A stretch of 56,689 bases of DNA from Chloroflexota bacterium (GCA_011523515.1 WTGO01000058.1:1-56689), one strand, 5' to 3'; shown: positions 26,190 to 36,116, counted from the first letter of the stretch. Notes: generated by a model not told the origin, from the sequence alone. Translations and numbers: made by a program.

Positions 26190-27362
26190 ATGAGCAGGCA
26201 CAGCGACGTGAACTGGCGCACCGCAACTTCTCTACTCGTCATCGGCCTGATCCTCCTCTTCGGCATCAGCTTGATCGAGCCCGCCAACGGCAATACGCTG
26301 GGCGCCACCACGCAAATCCTGGCGCCGCCAGCCGACATCAGCGGTTTCGCGCGCGCCATTGATGCCCGGGAGTGGCAGTTCCCGCGCGATCACGGCGCTC
26401 ATCCCGCCTTCCAAACCGAGTGGTGGTACTACACCGGCAACCTGGCGACAGACGAAGGCCGCCGCTTTAGCTATCAGTTCACGATTTTCCGCCGCGCCTT
26501 GACGCCGCTCGCAACCCGCAGGGATTCCGAATTCCGCGCCAACGACATCTACATGGCGCACTTTACGCTGAGCGACATCAAAGGCGGGGACTTCTTTCAC
26601 GATGTCCGTTATGCCCGCGGCGGCGCGGAATTGGCCGGCGCCACAGCCGACCCGCACTATCGCGTCTGGCTGGAAGATTGGCAAGTCCGCGCCGAAAACG
26701 ACGAAGCGACGCAAACCCGGATCACCGCCGCCAGCGCCGACTTCGCCATCGACCTGCGGCTGCGGCAAGTCAAGCCACCAGCACTGCAAGGCGACAAGGG
26801 GCTCAGCCCCAAGAGCGCCGAGATCGGCAACGCCAGCTACTACTACAGCTTGAGCCGCCTGCTGACCAGCGGTCGCCTCAGCATCGGCGCTGAAGCTTAC
26901 ACCGTCGAAGGCGCAACCTGGATGGACCACGAATTCAGCACCTCCGCCCTGGGCGTAAATGCCCGCGGCTGGGACTGGTTCGGGCTGACTTTCAACGACG
27001 ACAGCGAGCTCATGGCGGGGCAGATTCGCCTGACCGATGGCGGCATCGAGCCTGCGTTTGGCGGTCTGCTCATCGCGCCCGACGGCAGCACACGACAGCT
27101 CAGCGCCGAAGAGATTCAGATCGCCGTCAGCGATACCTGGCTCAGCCCTCACAGCAGCGCCGAATACCCCGCCGGTTGGGACATCACCATAAGCGGCCCG
27201 GGAGGATTCCGCATAGCCGTGGCGCCGCTAATGCCGGATCAGGAGCTCCATGGCGCCGGCATCATCTACTGGGAAGGCGCCGTCAGCATTAGCGGCGACA
27301 AATCCGGTTATGGTTACGCCGAGCTCACCGGTTACGCCGCCTCCATGCAAAATCGCTTCTGA
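26190..27362 (+). CDS. CrtC/AttH-like lipocalin-fold hydrolase
   Basis: A 390-residue protein with an N-terminal signal or anchor helix (about 12-30) followed by HPAFQTEWWYYTGNL, the hallmark of the CrtC/AttH family, and a late TVEGATWMDHEF segment. Members include hydroxyneurosporene (carotenoid) hydratases and many uncharacterised exported lipocalin-like proteins. Without other carotenoid genes nearby a pigment role is not supported. It lies 10 bases before a methyltransferase gene, and they likely share a transcript. Confidence 0.82.
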   Translation: MSRHSDVNWRTATSLLVIGLILLFGISLIEPANGNTLGATTQILAPPADISGFARAIDAREWQFPRDHGAHPAFQTEWWYYTGNLATDEGRRFSYQFTIFRRALTPLATRRDSEFRANDIYMAHFTLSDIKGGDFFHDVRYARGGAELAGATADPHYRVWLEDWQVRAENDEATQTRITAASADFAIDLRLRQVKPPALQGDKGLSPKSAEIGNASYYYSLSRLLTSGRLSIGAEAYTVEGATWMDHEFSTSALGVNARGWDWFGLTFNDDSELMAGQIRLTDGGIEPAFGGLLIAPDGSTRQLSAEEIQIAVSDTWLSPHSSAEYPAGWDITISGPGGFRIAVAPLMPDQELHGAGIIYWEGAVSISGDKSGYGYAELTGYAASMQNRF

Positions 27363-27372
27363 GCAAATCACC

Positions 27373-28179
27373 ATGTCCGAGAATCAGACGCGCAGACACG
27401 CCTATGATCGTATCGCCCGGCGCTACGACCGCGCTCGCCCAAACTATCCCGATGCGCTCTTTGACGACATCGTCGCCTACGCCGATCTTGCAGCCGGCGC
27501 GCGGATTCTCGAAATCGGCTGCGGAACGGGCCAGGCAACCCTGCCGCTGGCCCAGCGCGGCTATTCAGTCGACTGCATCGAACTGGGCGCGGAGTTGGCC
27601 AAAGTCGCGCGCGAGAATCTGGCGCCTTTTCCCAAGGTGAATGTGCTTCAAGCGGACTTCGACACGGTTGCCTTGCAGCCTGCCAATTACGAGTTGGTCT
27701 TTGCGGCCACCGCCTTCCATTGGCTCAACCCGGCGACCCGCTTCGGCAATGCGAACCGCCTGCTGAAAGCGCGCGGAACACTGGCGCTCTTCTGGCATCG
27801 CCCGGTAGTCACCGCTGCCAGCCACGCCTTCGTTGATGCCGTGCAGCGCGTATATCGCGATATCGCGCCTGAGTTGACGCGCCGATACCATCGGCCGCCG
27901 CATCCCGACGAGGTCACGACCGAGTATGCCGAGCTCATTCCCGCCAGCGGCCTATTTGACCAGCTCGCAATTCACAAGCGCTACACCGCGACACGATATC
28001 GCGCGCCAGCTTATATTGAGCTGCTCGATACCTTCTCCGACCATCGCGCCCTGGCGCCCTCCGTCCGTCGGCAGCTCTTTCGCGGAATCGAAGTCTTGAT
28101 CCATTCAGAATTTTGCGGGGAAATCATGCGCGAGACGGTCGCGCTGCTTTACCTCTCGCGGTCTCTCCCACGTCAGTAA
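27373..28179 (+). CDS. class I SAM-dependent methyltransferase
   Basis: A 268-residue protein with the SAM motif LEIGCGTGQATLPLA near residues 46-60 and a downstream TAFHWLNP segment common in small-molecule methyltransferases. It would methylate a small metabolite in the cytoplasm; the acceptor is not evident. ATG at 27373 is preceded by GAGCAAATC and lies 10 bases after the CrtC-like stop. Confidence 0.85.
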   Translation: MSENQTRRHAYDRIARRYDRARPNYPDALFDDIVAYADLAAGARILEIGCGTGQATLPLAQRGYSVDCIELGAELAKVARENLAPFPKVNVLQADFDTVALQPANYELVFAATAFHWLNPATRFGNANRLLKARGTLALFWHRPVVTAASHAFVDAVQRVYRDIAPELTRRYHRPPHPDEVTTEYAELIPASGLFDQLAIHKRYTATRYRAPAYIELLDTFSDHRALAPSVRRQLFRGIEVLIHSEFCGEIMRETVALLYLSRSLPRQ

Positions 28180-28248
28180 AGTAACAATCGCCTTTCACGT
28201 GTAGAATCTTCTGGTAGTGTTAGTGCCGTCACTGGGAGAAGACAACGC

Positions 28249-29235
28249 ATGACCCGTGCCTTAATTACCGGCGGCGCAGGTTTTATCGGCAGCCACCTGT
28301 CCGAACGGCTGCTCGCCAGCGGCTACCAGGTCACCGTCATCGACAATCTGAGCACCGGCCGCCTGGGCAATATCGAGCATCTCGCCGCCAATCCCGATTT
28401 CAGCTACGCCGTTGAAGACATCCGCAACATCCATGTGATTGATCGCCTGGTCAGCGAATGCGACCTTATCTTTCATCTGGCGGCCGCTGTCGGCGTTCGC
28501 AACATCATCGACCAGCCCATCAACACTATCGAGGTCAACATTGGCGGCACGGAAACGATCCTCAAGACCGCCAGCCGCTATCGCCGGCGCGTACTGATCG
28601 CGTCGACCTCCGAGGTCTACGGCAAAGGCGTCAATTTCCCTTTCCGCGAAGACGATGACACACTCTCCGGCCCCACCCTGCGCAGCCGCTGGAGCTACGC
28701 CGCGTCCAAAGCCGTCGATGAATTCCTGGCCTTCGCCTACCATGCCGAGATCGGCCTGCCAGTCACGCTCTTTCGCCTCTTTAACACTGTCGGCCCGCGC
28801 CAGGTCGGGCAGTATGGCATGGTTGTACCGCGCTTTGTGCGCTGGGCGCTGGCCAACGAGGCCATCCAGGTCTACGGCGACGGCCAGCAGCAGCGCTGTT
28901 TCGCTAATGTCTACGATGTCGTAGCCGCCATCCAGGGACTGGCGGAGTGCGAAAATACCGTCGGTGAACTCTACAATATCGGCAGCGACGAAGAAACCAG
29001 CATTTTGGACCTGGCCCGGCGCGTACGCGATCGCGCCGACAGCGTCTCTCAGATAGAGCTTGTACCTTATGAGCAAGCCTATCAACAGCCTGGCTTCGAG
29101 GACTTCCGCCGACGTGTGCCCAGCATCGACAAGATCGGCGCCGCCATCGGCTGGCGTCCCGTCACGCCGCTCGACGACACCATCGACCAGATCATCGCCC
29201 ACTTTCAGGCGCAGATGTATTCAGCGCCCGCGTGA
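28249..29235 (+). CDS. NAD-dependent nucleotide-sugar epimerase/dehydratase
   Basis: A 328-residue extended short-chain dehydrogenase. The NAD motif GGAGFIGSH is at 8-16; the catalytic Ser near 119-121 and Tyr150-x3-Lys154 (SYAASK) are intact. It resembles UDP-glucuronate decarboxylases and 4-epimerases that make nucleotide sugars for surface glycans. TGGGAGAAG lies before the ATG. A glycosyltransferase gene follows after 43 bases, in line with a small glycan-building unit. Confidence 0.9.
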   Translation: MTRALITGGAGFIGSHLSERLLASGYQVTVIDNLSTGRLGNIEHLAANPDFSYAVEDIRNIHVIDRLVSECDLIFHLAAAVGVRNIIDQPINTIEVNIGGTETILKTASRYRRRVLIASTSEVYGKGVNFPFREDDDTLSGPTLRSRWSYAASKAVDEFLAFAYHAEIGLPVTLFRLFNTVGPRQVGQYGMVVPRFVRWALANEAIQVYGDGQQQRCFANVYDVVAAIQGLAECENTVGELYNIGSDEETSILDLARRVRDRADSVSQIELVPYEQAYQQPGFEDFRRRVPSIDKIGAAIGWRPVTPLDDTIDQIIAHFQAQMYSAPA

Positions 29236-29278
29236 ATCAACGTTGAGCGTTGGCTGAGTCGCGCGCTCGGAGGCCGCC

Positions 29279-30421
29279 GTGCATATCGCCTTGAATGGCT
29301 GGTTCTACGACCGGGTGTCCACCGGCAGCGGCCAATACTTGCGCCACTTGCTAACCCATCTGCCCAAAGTCGCGCCCGATCTCGAATTCTCCCTCATCCT
29401 GCCGCCGCACTTGCCAACACCCGCCGACCTGCCAGCCGGCATCCGCGCCGTGGAAAGCGGCCGGCGACAGCGCTCGGGAAAGCTACAAAAGGTCATTTTT
29501 GAGCAACGCGCTTTTCCCCGGCTCGCCCGCGCCATCAATGCCGATATCGCGCACGTGCCCTACTGGGGCACGCCCATGTCCTGCTCCATCAGGCTGGTGA
29601 CGACGGTTCTGGATGTCATACCGCTGCTATACCCGGTCTACAGCCAAGGTATATTCACCAGCCTCTACACAGCTCTGGTCAGCGCCGCCGCCCGCGGCAG
29701 CAATCACATCATCACTATCAGCGAGACCGCCAAGGTAGACATTGAAGACCAGCTCAATATTCCGGAACAGCAAATCACGGTAACTTACCTGGCGCCGGGC
29801 GATCGCTTTCATCCGCGCATTGGCGCTGAACACGACCAGGAAGTGCGCGAGAAATACAACCTGCCCGACCAATTTGCGCTTTACCTCGGCGGCTTCGATT
29901 GGCGCAAACAGGTCAACACGCTCATGCTCGCTTACACTTACGTCGGCGAGGCCGATGGCGATGCTTTCCCGCTGGTCATCGCCGGCCGCGAACCCGCTTA
30001 CGATGACCGGCTCTACCCCGATCTGCGCAAATACAGCCGCCAACTCAATATCCAGGACTACCTGCGCTGGATCGGTTTCGTCGACGAAGCCGACAAACCC
30101 GCGCTCTACCGCCTGGCTGATGTCTTTGTCTTCCCCAGCCTTTACGAAGGTTTCGGCCTGATGGCGCTGGAGGCCATGGCATCCGGCACGCCCGTGGTCA
30201 CATCCAATGCCATCGTCTTTGAAGAAGTACTGGAAGATGCCGCCTATTTGGTCAATAATGCGCGAGAAATGGCAGGCGCGATCATCGCGTTGCTCATTCA
30301 GCAACCGCTGCGTGAAGCCATGATCAATCAGGGCCTGGCCCTGGCCAGCAATTATTCCTGGCGCAAAACCGCCCAAGAGACCGTAGCCGTCTACGAGACG
30401 GTCATGCGCGCGCACGGCTAG
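29279..30421 (+). CDS. glycosyltransferase family 4
   Basis: A 380-residue GT-B enzyme starting with GTG. The acceptor-side N-terminal half has the GSGQYLRHL loop; the C-terminal donor site carries FPSLYEGFGLMALEAMASGT with the paired Glu residues of GT4 enzymes. It would move a sugar from a nucleotide donor to a lipid- or glycan-linked acceptor at the membrane face. Its neighbour supplies nucleotide sugars. Confidence 0.9.
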   Translation: MHIALNGWFYDRVSTGSGQYLRHLLTHLPKVAPDLEFSLILPPHLPTPADLPAGIRAVESGRRQRSGKLQKVIFEQRAFPRLARAINADIAHVPYWGTPMSCSIRLVTTVLDVIPLLYPVYSQGIFTSLYTALVSAAARGSNHIITISETAKVDIEDQLNIPEQQITVTYLAPGDRFHPRIGAEHDQEVREKYNLPDQFALYLGGFDWRKQVNTLMLAYTYVGEADGDAFPLVIAGREPAYDDRLYPDLRKYSRQLNIQDYLRWIGFVDEADKPALYRLADVFVFPSLYEGFGLMALEAMASGTPVVTSNAIVFEEVLEDAAYLVNNAREMAGAIIALLIQQPLREAMINQGLALASNYSWRKTAQETVAVYETVMRAHG

Positions 30422-30436
30422 AGACGGGTCAATTAC

Positions 30437-31207
30437 ATGAGTGCACGACGACACGATCGTCGCGAAATGTCCCTGCGAGCCAAGCTCTCGCTGCCAGAGG
30501 ACGCCGCCCCGCCCTGGAGCCTGCCAAGCGCAGTGCTGACCGCCGCCGTACTGCTCATCTGCTTGATCCTGGTGGGTCCGGCGCTGGCGTCGCTGCTGCT
30601 CGGCAGCCAGGCAGTCTCACCCTTCCTGCTGATGCTCAGTTGGGCGCTGGGTATGGGCCTCTGCCTGGCATTCGTATGGGTCAATCGCCGCAGCAGTCCC
30701 GCAAGCCGGGCAGCGCTCCGTTTGAGCCCGGGCCGTCTGCCCCGCCCGCTCGTCCTGCTGCTGGGCGTGGCCATTGCCCTGGCGATTGACCTGGCGGTCA
30801 ACCTGGCCAGCGGTCAATTCTTGCCCGTACCGGAAATCTACGGCTTCCAGTCGCGTGGCACAGCGAGCATCGTCCTGGCAGCCCTGCTCTTGATCCTGCT
30901 GCAGCCGCTGGCGGAGTCGCTGGTCTTCCAGGCGATTTTGCTGCCATCGTTGCGCTGGAGCCTGGGTCCCTGGCCGGGCGTCCTCGTCACCAGCACGCTC
31001 TTTGTCATTCTGCACCTGCTGGTCTTCTGGACCGCCTATGCCACTACCTACGATTTGGCCTGGCACGGGCTCGTCTACCCGGCGCTATTGGCCTTCGCCT
31101 TTTGCCTGCTGCGCGTCTATACCGGCTCGAGCAGCGCCGTCATTATCGCGCGCGCGGGTGCGGGACTCATGTTCTTTTTGACCGCGCTGGCGCTTTTCGG
31201 CGCCTAG
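30437..31207 (+). CDS. CPBP-like intramembrane protein with degraded motif
   Basis: A 256-residue protein with about seven to eight membrane helices. The region ESLVFQAIL, then LFVILHLLVF, matches the CPBP (Abi/CAAX protease) layout: the usual EExxxR has one Glu and a Gln in place of Arg, while FxxxH is kept. It may therefore be a catalytically weak or inactive member. It follows the glycosyltransferase by 15 bases and likely shares its transcript. Confidence 0.6.
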   Translation: MSARRHDRREMSLRAKLSLPEDAAPPWSLPSAVLTAAVLLICLILVGPALASLLLGSQAVSPFLLMLSWALGMGLCLAFVWVNRRSSPASRAALRLSPGRLPRPLVLLLGVAIALAIDLAVNLASGQFLPVPEIYGFQSRGTASIVLAALLLILLQPLAESLVFQAILLPSLRWSLGPWPGVLVTSTLFVILHLLVFWTAYATTYDLAWHGLVYPALLAFAFCLLRVYTGSSSAVIIARAGAGLMFFLTALALFGA

Positions 31208-31277
31208 CGCCAAACCAATCGCAAGCCTCGCGCTCGCGAACCAATCTGTTTACATTCTATTGGGAAGGGAAACACAA

Positions 31278-32096
31278 ATGAGCGTACATCAACTGTCCAT
31301 CGGCGACATCAAATGCGCCGTGCTGCAGGAAGGCGCTGCCTTCATGGATCGTGATTCAGTCAGCGCGCGTTATCCCAATGTCGATCCCCCCGATGTCGCG
31401 GCGGCGCTGGGCGACAGCGAGCCCTCCGGCAGCTTGAATCTGCTTTTCATCAACAGCGGCGGAACCCGCATTCTGGCCGATGTCGGCTTCGGTGAATTTG
31501 GACCCTCGGGCATGGGCGGTACGCTGCAAGGACTCGACAGCCTGGGCCTCTCGCCCACCGATGTGGATATCGTCTTCCTGACCCACTTCCATGCTGATCA
31601 TATCGCCGGCTTCTTCACGCCCGAAGGCGAGGCCATCTATTCGAACGCCGTCTTCGTGACAATGCAGGCGGAATGGGACGAGTGGATGAGCCGCTGGGCC
31701 AGCTCCAGCGCCGAAGCAGATCAGCAGAATCTGGCTCGCTTCAAAGCCCTGCGCCAGCGTTTTCGGTTCGTGAAGGCCGGTGACGAGATCGCCCCGGGCG
31801 TTTCGGTGGTTGACTTGCAGGGGCATACGCACGGTCACGCCGGCCTGCTCGTCGAATCGGGGGGAGAGCGCCTGCTGCATGTTGTCGACTTGCTGCATCA
31901 GCACTTCCAATTCGCCAACATCGACTGGCACTTCTCCTTCGATACCGATTCCGAGATCGCCGTCCAAACCCGCCGGCGCATCTTGCAGCATTGCGTCGAC
32001 GAAGAGATCTTGACACTGTTCTACCACCTGGATTTCCCCGGCCTGGGCAAAGTCACACAGGAAGACGGGACATTCATCTGGAATCCCGCGGGCTGA
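31278..32096 (+). CDS. MBL-fold metallohydrolase
   Basis: A 272-residue metallo-beta-lactamase-fold protein with the metal motif THFHADH (His103, His105, Asp107, His108) and later GHTHGHAG and HLDFPGLG segments giving the remaining ligands. It resembles lactonase-like and broad hydrolase members. ATG at 31278 is chosen because GGGAAGGGAAA lies just upstream. Confidence 0.88.
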   Translation: MSVHQLSIGDIKCAVLQEGAAFMDRDSVSARYPNVDPPDVAAALGDSEPSGSLNLLFINSGGTRILADVGFGEFGPSGMGGTLQGLDSLGLSPTDVDIVFLTHFHADHIAGFFTPEGEAIYSNAVFVTMQAEWDEWMSRWASSSAEADQQNLARFKALRQRFRFVKAGDEIAPGVSVVDLQGHTHGHAGLLVESGGERLLHVVDLLHQHFQFANIDWHFSFDTDSEIAVQTRRRILQHCVDEEILTLFYHLDFPGLGKVTQEDGTFIWNPAG

Positions 32097-32108
32097 AAAT
32101 GGCCCGGT

Positions 32109-32137
32109 TTGACACACTGAACCAACCTGACTACAAT
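32109..32137 (+). promoter_or_regulatory. strong promoter of the peptide importer operon
   Basis: TTGACA (32109-32114) and TACAAT (32132-32137) are spaced by exactly 17 bases, the best match in the window. The transcript would start near 32144. Confidence 0.75.
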
Positions 32138-32256
32138 CCAGTGGTCGTATAGTATCGTCCTGCATGTCGAGTTGGCCAGCCGTCGGTCAGCGTCGGACAA
32201 GCGCGTTTGTCGGCTGGTACGTCCGTCCTCAATTCTGGATCTCGAAGATCGAGGCC

Positions 32257-33198
32257 GTGAGAAAATACATCATACGCCGAATAATCTTGATGATTCCGCT
32301 GGTATTCGGCGTGACTACTGTTACTTTCGCGCTCATTCATCTGATACCGGGCGACCCGGTCGAACTGATGATGAGCAACACACGTCAGATGACTCAGGAA
32401 GAGATTAACCGCATCCGCGACAAGCTGGGGCTGAACGATCCCTTGCCGGTACAGTATGTCCGCTATGTGACGAATCTGCTCAAGGGCGACATGGGCATAT
32501 CTATCCGGTCGCGTTCCCCGGTTAGGTATGAAATCGAGCAGCGAATGCCGGATACCATCATTCTCACCCTGTCGTCTATTTCCCTTGTGCTCGTCTTTGC
32601 CTTGCCCTTGGGCATCGTCTCCGCCTTGAAACGCGGCACCTGGATCGACACCGCGAGCATGACATTCGCCTTGCTTGGCGTTTCTATACCGCAATTTTGG
32701 TTCGGCATCATGCTGATGCTGATTTTCGGGCTGCACCTTGATTGGCTGCCCACCGTCGGCCAAGGCAAAACGCCGATTGAATTTGCCCGTTCGTTAGTGC
32801 TGCCCTCAGTAGCTCTGAGTTTGTCGCTTATGGGCCTGGTCACGCGGATGGAGCGTTCCAGCATTTTGGAGGTGCTCGGCCTGGACTATGTACGGACAGC
32901 GCATGCCAAAGGCTTGGGCGCTCGTCAAGTCAACTATCGTCACGCGCTGCCCAATGCCATGATCCCGGTCCTGACAGTTATCTCAGCTCAATTCGCCAGC
33001 TTGCTTGGTGGCTCCGTCGTCATCGAGAAGGTCTTTGGCTGGCCCGGCATCGGTCGTCTGGCCGTTGACGCGATCTTCGCCCGCGATTACCTGGTTGTCA
33101 CCAATACCGTGCTGGTATTCGCCGTCATGGTCGTTCTGGTCAATCTCGCCACTGACATCTTGTATTCGTACATAGATCCACGCATTCGTTTTCAATGA
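32257..33198 (+). CDS. peptide ABC importer permease, DppB type
   Basis: A 313-residue inner-membrane permease with six helices. The N-terminus (RKYIIRRIILMIPLVFGVTT) and the LIPGDP motif are typical of DppB/OppB; the EAA loop carries VRTAHAKGLG. GTG at 32257 puts these first and follows GAGG; an in-frame ATG at 32164 would add 31 unlike residues. It overlaps the next gene by four bases. It works with the permease and binding protein that follow; the ATPases are not in the window. Confidence 0.9.
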   Translation: MRKYIIRRIILMIPLVFGVTTVTFALIHLIPGDPVELMMSNTRQMTQEEINRIRDKLGLNDPLPVQYVRYVTNLLKGDMGISIRSRSPVRYEIEQRMPDTIILTLSSISLVLVFALPLGIVSALKRGTWIDTASMTFALLGVSIPQFWFGIMLMLIFGLHLDWLPTVGQGKTPIEFARSLVLPSVALSLSLMGLVTRMERSSILEVLGLDYVRTAHAKGLGARQVNYRHALPNAMIPVLTVISAQFASLLGGSVVIEKVFGWPGIGRLAVDAIFARDYLVVTNTVLVFAVMVVLVNLATDILYSYIDPRIRFQ

Positions 33199-34106
33199 GG
33201 GAGACTGTGGCCCAGCAAATAGCAGACTTGGCGCCTGAGGGCGAATTTAGCGAACTCGCCCGACCCAAGTCGTTCTGGTACAAGGCTTTTCAACAGATCA
33301 TCCGCAACAATCGGGCGATCCTCGGCTTTTCAGTGTTGCTGGTGCTAGTGCTGGCCGCTGTCTTCGCCGATCAAATCACGCCCTACGATCCCTACAAGGT
33401 CAATTATTCCAACTACAAACAGCCGCCCAGCGCCGAACACTTTATCGGTACGGACGAATTGGGGCGCGACAGTTTCAGCCGCTTGATATACGGCGCGCGC
33501 ATCTCTCTGATGGTCGGCATTGTCGTCTCCAGCATTTCCGTCACTATCGGCGTCGCTTTGGGCGCGATTGCCGGCTATTTTGGCGGGATCGCCGACATGA
33601 TCATTATGCGCATTGTCGATCTCATGCAAGCCTTTCCTTTTCTCGTCCTCGCCATCGCGCTGGTCGCGGTCTTTGGTCCCAGCCTGCGCAACATGATGCT
33701 GGCCTTGATCGTCGTCTACTGGATTTGGTTCGCGCGGGTCGTGCGCGGCATGGTGCTGACTCTGCGCGAGACCGAGTTCATCGTCGGCGCCAAAGCGGCC
33801 GGCGCCTCCGATATAGGGATCATCTTCCGCCACATCCTGCCCAACGTATTCCCGGTAGTGGTCGTGCAGGGTTCGTTCAGCGTCGCCGAAGCCATCCTCA
33901 TCGCCGCCGCGCTTAGCTATTTGGGGCTGGGCGCGCAGCCACCCACCGCTGAATGGGGCTCCATGCTCAGCAACGCCAAAGAACTGATGCGCATCTTGCC
34001 CGTCATGTCCATCGCGCCGGGGGTCGCCATCATGGTCACCGTGCTCGCCATCAACTTTATCGGCGATGCCCTGCGTGACGCGCTCGATCCAACCTTGCGC
34101 CAGTAG
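33195..34106 (+). CDS. peptide ABC importer permease, DppC type
   Basis: A 303-residue permease with six helices; a cytoplasmic N-terminus (FWYKAFQQIIRNNRA) and the periplasmic GTDELGRDSFSRL segment are DppC hallmarks, with the EAA loop at FIVGAKAAGASD. It starts at the ATG of an ATGA overlap with the preceding permease; a GTG four codons in is an alternative. It pairs with DppB-type permease 32257. Confidence 0.92.
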   Translation: MRETVAQQIADLAPEGEFSELARPKSFWYKAFQQIIRNNRAILGFSVLLVLVLAAVFADQITPYDPYKVNYSNYKQPPSAEHFIGTDELGRDSFSRLIYGARISLMVGIVVSSISVTIGVALGAIAGYFGGIADMIIMRIVDLMQAFPFLVLAIALVAVFGPSLRNMMLALIVVYWIWFARVVRGMVLTLRETEFIVGAKAAGASDIGIIFRHILPNVFPVVVVQGSFSVAEAILIAAALSYLGLGAQPPTAEWGSMLSNAKELMRILPVMSIAPGVAIMVTVLAINFIGDALRDALDPTLRQ

Positions 34107-34345
34107 TTTGCATTTCTGCGGCGATTTGCGCTAACATCTCGGCAACTCGTCTCCGCGCAGGCGCCCTCTCGATCACAACCAAGAGACGAATGAGAAGGAC
34201 GGGATTCGCTCCCGTCGAAAGTCGTCCTGTTAGTGACGGCTTGGCAATTGCTAGCCACAGGAGGCGCATATCAGACGATCATTCAAACGTAGGCGTATCT
34301 CTTTTCATATCCCAACGAATTGAGCTTTTCAAGGAGAGTTTCATC
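34107..34345 (+). other. intergenic leader with perfect hairpin
   Basis: Between the permease and the binding-protein gene no reading frame with family features is seen. GACGGGA (34198-34204) pairs perfectly with TCCCGTC (34210-34216), and AGGAC just before it could pair with GTCCT after it instead. Such a hairpin between permease and binding-protein genes may stabilise or limit the message. No T-run is present. Confidence 0.4.
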
Positions 34346-35947
34346 ATGAAGATTAGAAGCATTCTGGCACTCGCGACGCTCGTGTTCGTCCTGGCGCTGT
34401 CAATCACGCCGGCTGCGGCCGACGGGCATTGCCCGCAAGAAGGCGGCACTTTCACCATCGGCGTCGACACCTTCTTGCCGATGGACCCCAATACCGCCGC
34501 GCATGACTGGACCTTCTACGCCATCACCAACATCAACAGCATGCTCTTCCGCATTGAGTCGGGCCAGCCCGTCGGCGACCTGGCCGAATCCTGGGACATC
34601 ACCGATGACGGCACCGTCTACACCTGGCATATTCGCCCGGGCATGATGTGGCATGACGGCAACGATGTCTTCCCCGAAGGCGAGAGCCGCGAAGTGACCG
34701 CGCATGACGTCGTCTACTCGATCTACCGACAATACGATGACGAATCTTCGATCATGGCGGCCGACCTGCGCAACCTATTTGTCTCCGCCGAAGCCACTGA
34801 CGATCACACCGTCGTGCTGACCTTGAGCGGTCCCGACGCCATCATGTACGACAAGGCGCGCGGCTTGACCTTCACCGCCATCGTCGCCCCGGAAGCCATC
34901 GAAATGTACGGCGATGACTACGGTCTCAACCCGCTGGGCTCCGGTCCCTTTGAATTCGTCTCCTACTCGCCTGACGAAGAAGTCGTCCTGCGCGCCAACG
35001 AAGACTATTACATCGACCCCTGCCTGGATGAGGTGATCTTCCGCGTCATGCCCGATGTGCCGGCGGCGATGATCGCGCTTGAAGCCGGCGACATCGATTG
35101 GTGGGGCTCGGTCACGCCCGGCGATGACGTCGGCCGTTTCCAGGACAACGAAGATATGACTGTGCTCAACTTCGGCTGCCCGGTCGCCACCCGTCTCTAC
35201 ATGTCAGTGGACAAGCCGCCCTTTGACGACGTCCGCTTCCGCAAGGCGCTCTCCCACATGAAGGACGGCAACGCCATTAATGCCGCGCTGCGCGGTCCCA
35301 CGCATGTCAAGGGCGCCGGCACGGCTGGCCCGGGTGTAGCCGGTTACGTCGAAGGCCTCTATGACGAATACCATTCCTACGATCCGGAACTGGCGATGTC
35401 GCTGATGGATGAGATGGGCATTGTGGACACCGACGGCGACGGCCTACGCGAATGGGATGGCTCCAACCTGGAAATCCCGATGTTCGCCTGGAATTCCGAT
35501 CCAGCGCCCGACTACGTGGCCGCTATGGTTGACGCCGCCGCCCAAGTCGGCCTCACCATTCGTCCCGAAATTGCCGATCCCGGCACCAACAACGCCCGAC
35601 GGCTGGACGGCGAATGGGGCATCTATCTGGGGCAAGGCTGGTGCGGCGAAGGCGGCACCAACGCGCTCTGGGGCCGCAACGGCTGGATATCGTCGCTTGG
35701 CTACGAAGACGAAGAAATCTTCGACCTGCTGGACAAGTCTGCGCAAAACCTCAACGAAGAGGAGCGCGAAGCGCAGCTGCAAGCGGCTACAACACGTGTC
35801 GCCGCGCTGTATTTCGAGCCGGCATTCGGTTTCTTCAACATCTTCACCGTCAAGAACAACTATGTGAAGGACTTCTTCGGCGGCGAGTGGACACTGAATC
35901 TCGCCACTGACGATCACAATGTCTGGATCAACGAGGATGAGCGATAG
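34346..35947 (+). CDS. extracellular solute-binding protein, family 5 (peptide)
   Basis: A 533-residue protein with a Sec signal peptide (MKIRS, hydrophobic stretch, cleavage near AAADG) and the family 5 fold: GGTFTIGVD at the mature start, then LAESWDITDDGTVYTWHIR and HDVVYSIYRQ, typical of oligopeptide-binding proteins. It captures peptides or similar ligands for the two permeases before it. AAGGAGAG lies about eight bases before the ATG at 34346. Confidence 0.92.
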   Translation: MKIRSILALATLVFVLALSITPAAADGHCPQEGGTFTIGVDTFLPMDPNTAAHDWTFYAITNINSMLFRIESGQPVGDLAESWDITDDGTVYTWHIRPGMMWHDGNDVFPEGESREVTAHDVVYSIYRQYDDESSIMAADLRNLFVSAEATDDHTVVLTLSGPDAIMYDKARGLTFTAIVAPEAIEMYGDDYGLNPLGSGPFEFVSYSPDEEVVLRANEDYYIDPCLDEVIFRVMPDVPAAMIALEAGDIDWWGSVTPGDDVGRFQDNEDMTVLNFGCPVATRLYMSVDKPPFDDVRFRKALSHMKDGNAINAALRGPTHVKGAGTAGPGVAGYVEGLYDEYHSYDPELAMSLMDEMGIVDTDGDGLREWDGSNLEIPMFAWNSDPAPDYVAAMVDAAAQVGLTIRPEIADPGTNNARRLDGEWGIYLGQGWCGEGGTNALWGRNGWISSLGYEDEEIFDLLDKSAQNLNEEEREAQLQAATTRVAALYFEPAFGFFNIFTVKNNYVKDFFGGEWTLNLATDDHNVWINEDER

Positions 35948-36062
35948 ACTGCCGGCCCCGGCCGAATTTCGCACCCTTTTGCCCGTTCTCTGGAGTCTTC
36001 GCGCAACCTTGCGTTGCCACCAGGAAATACGAGCAGGTTAAAGGTATGCGGGAAATCCAAGT

Positions 36063-36099
36063 CCCTCCCTCATTTTGGGGGAGGGATTTAGGGTGGGGG
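36063..36099 (+). repeat. G-rich repeat before the carboxypeptidase gene
   Basis: CCCTCCCTC faces GGGGGAGGG around a short loop, followed by TTTAGGGTGGGGG. It ends 17 bases before the ATG at 36117, with TAGGAGA in between. Confidence 0.65.
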
Positions 36100-36116
36100 C
36101 AGGCGTAGGAGAACGA

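Noticed and set aside
26190..27362. Carotenoid hydratase call for the CrtC-like gene
   Set aside because: The family motif is shared with many non-carotenoid proteins and no other carotenoid gene is nearby.
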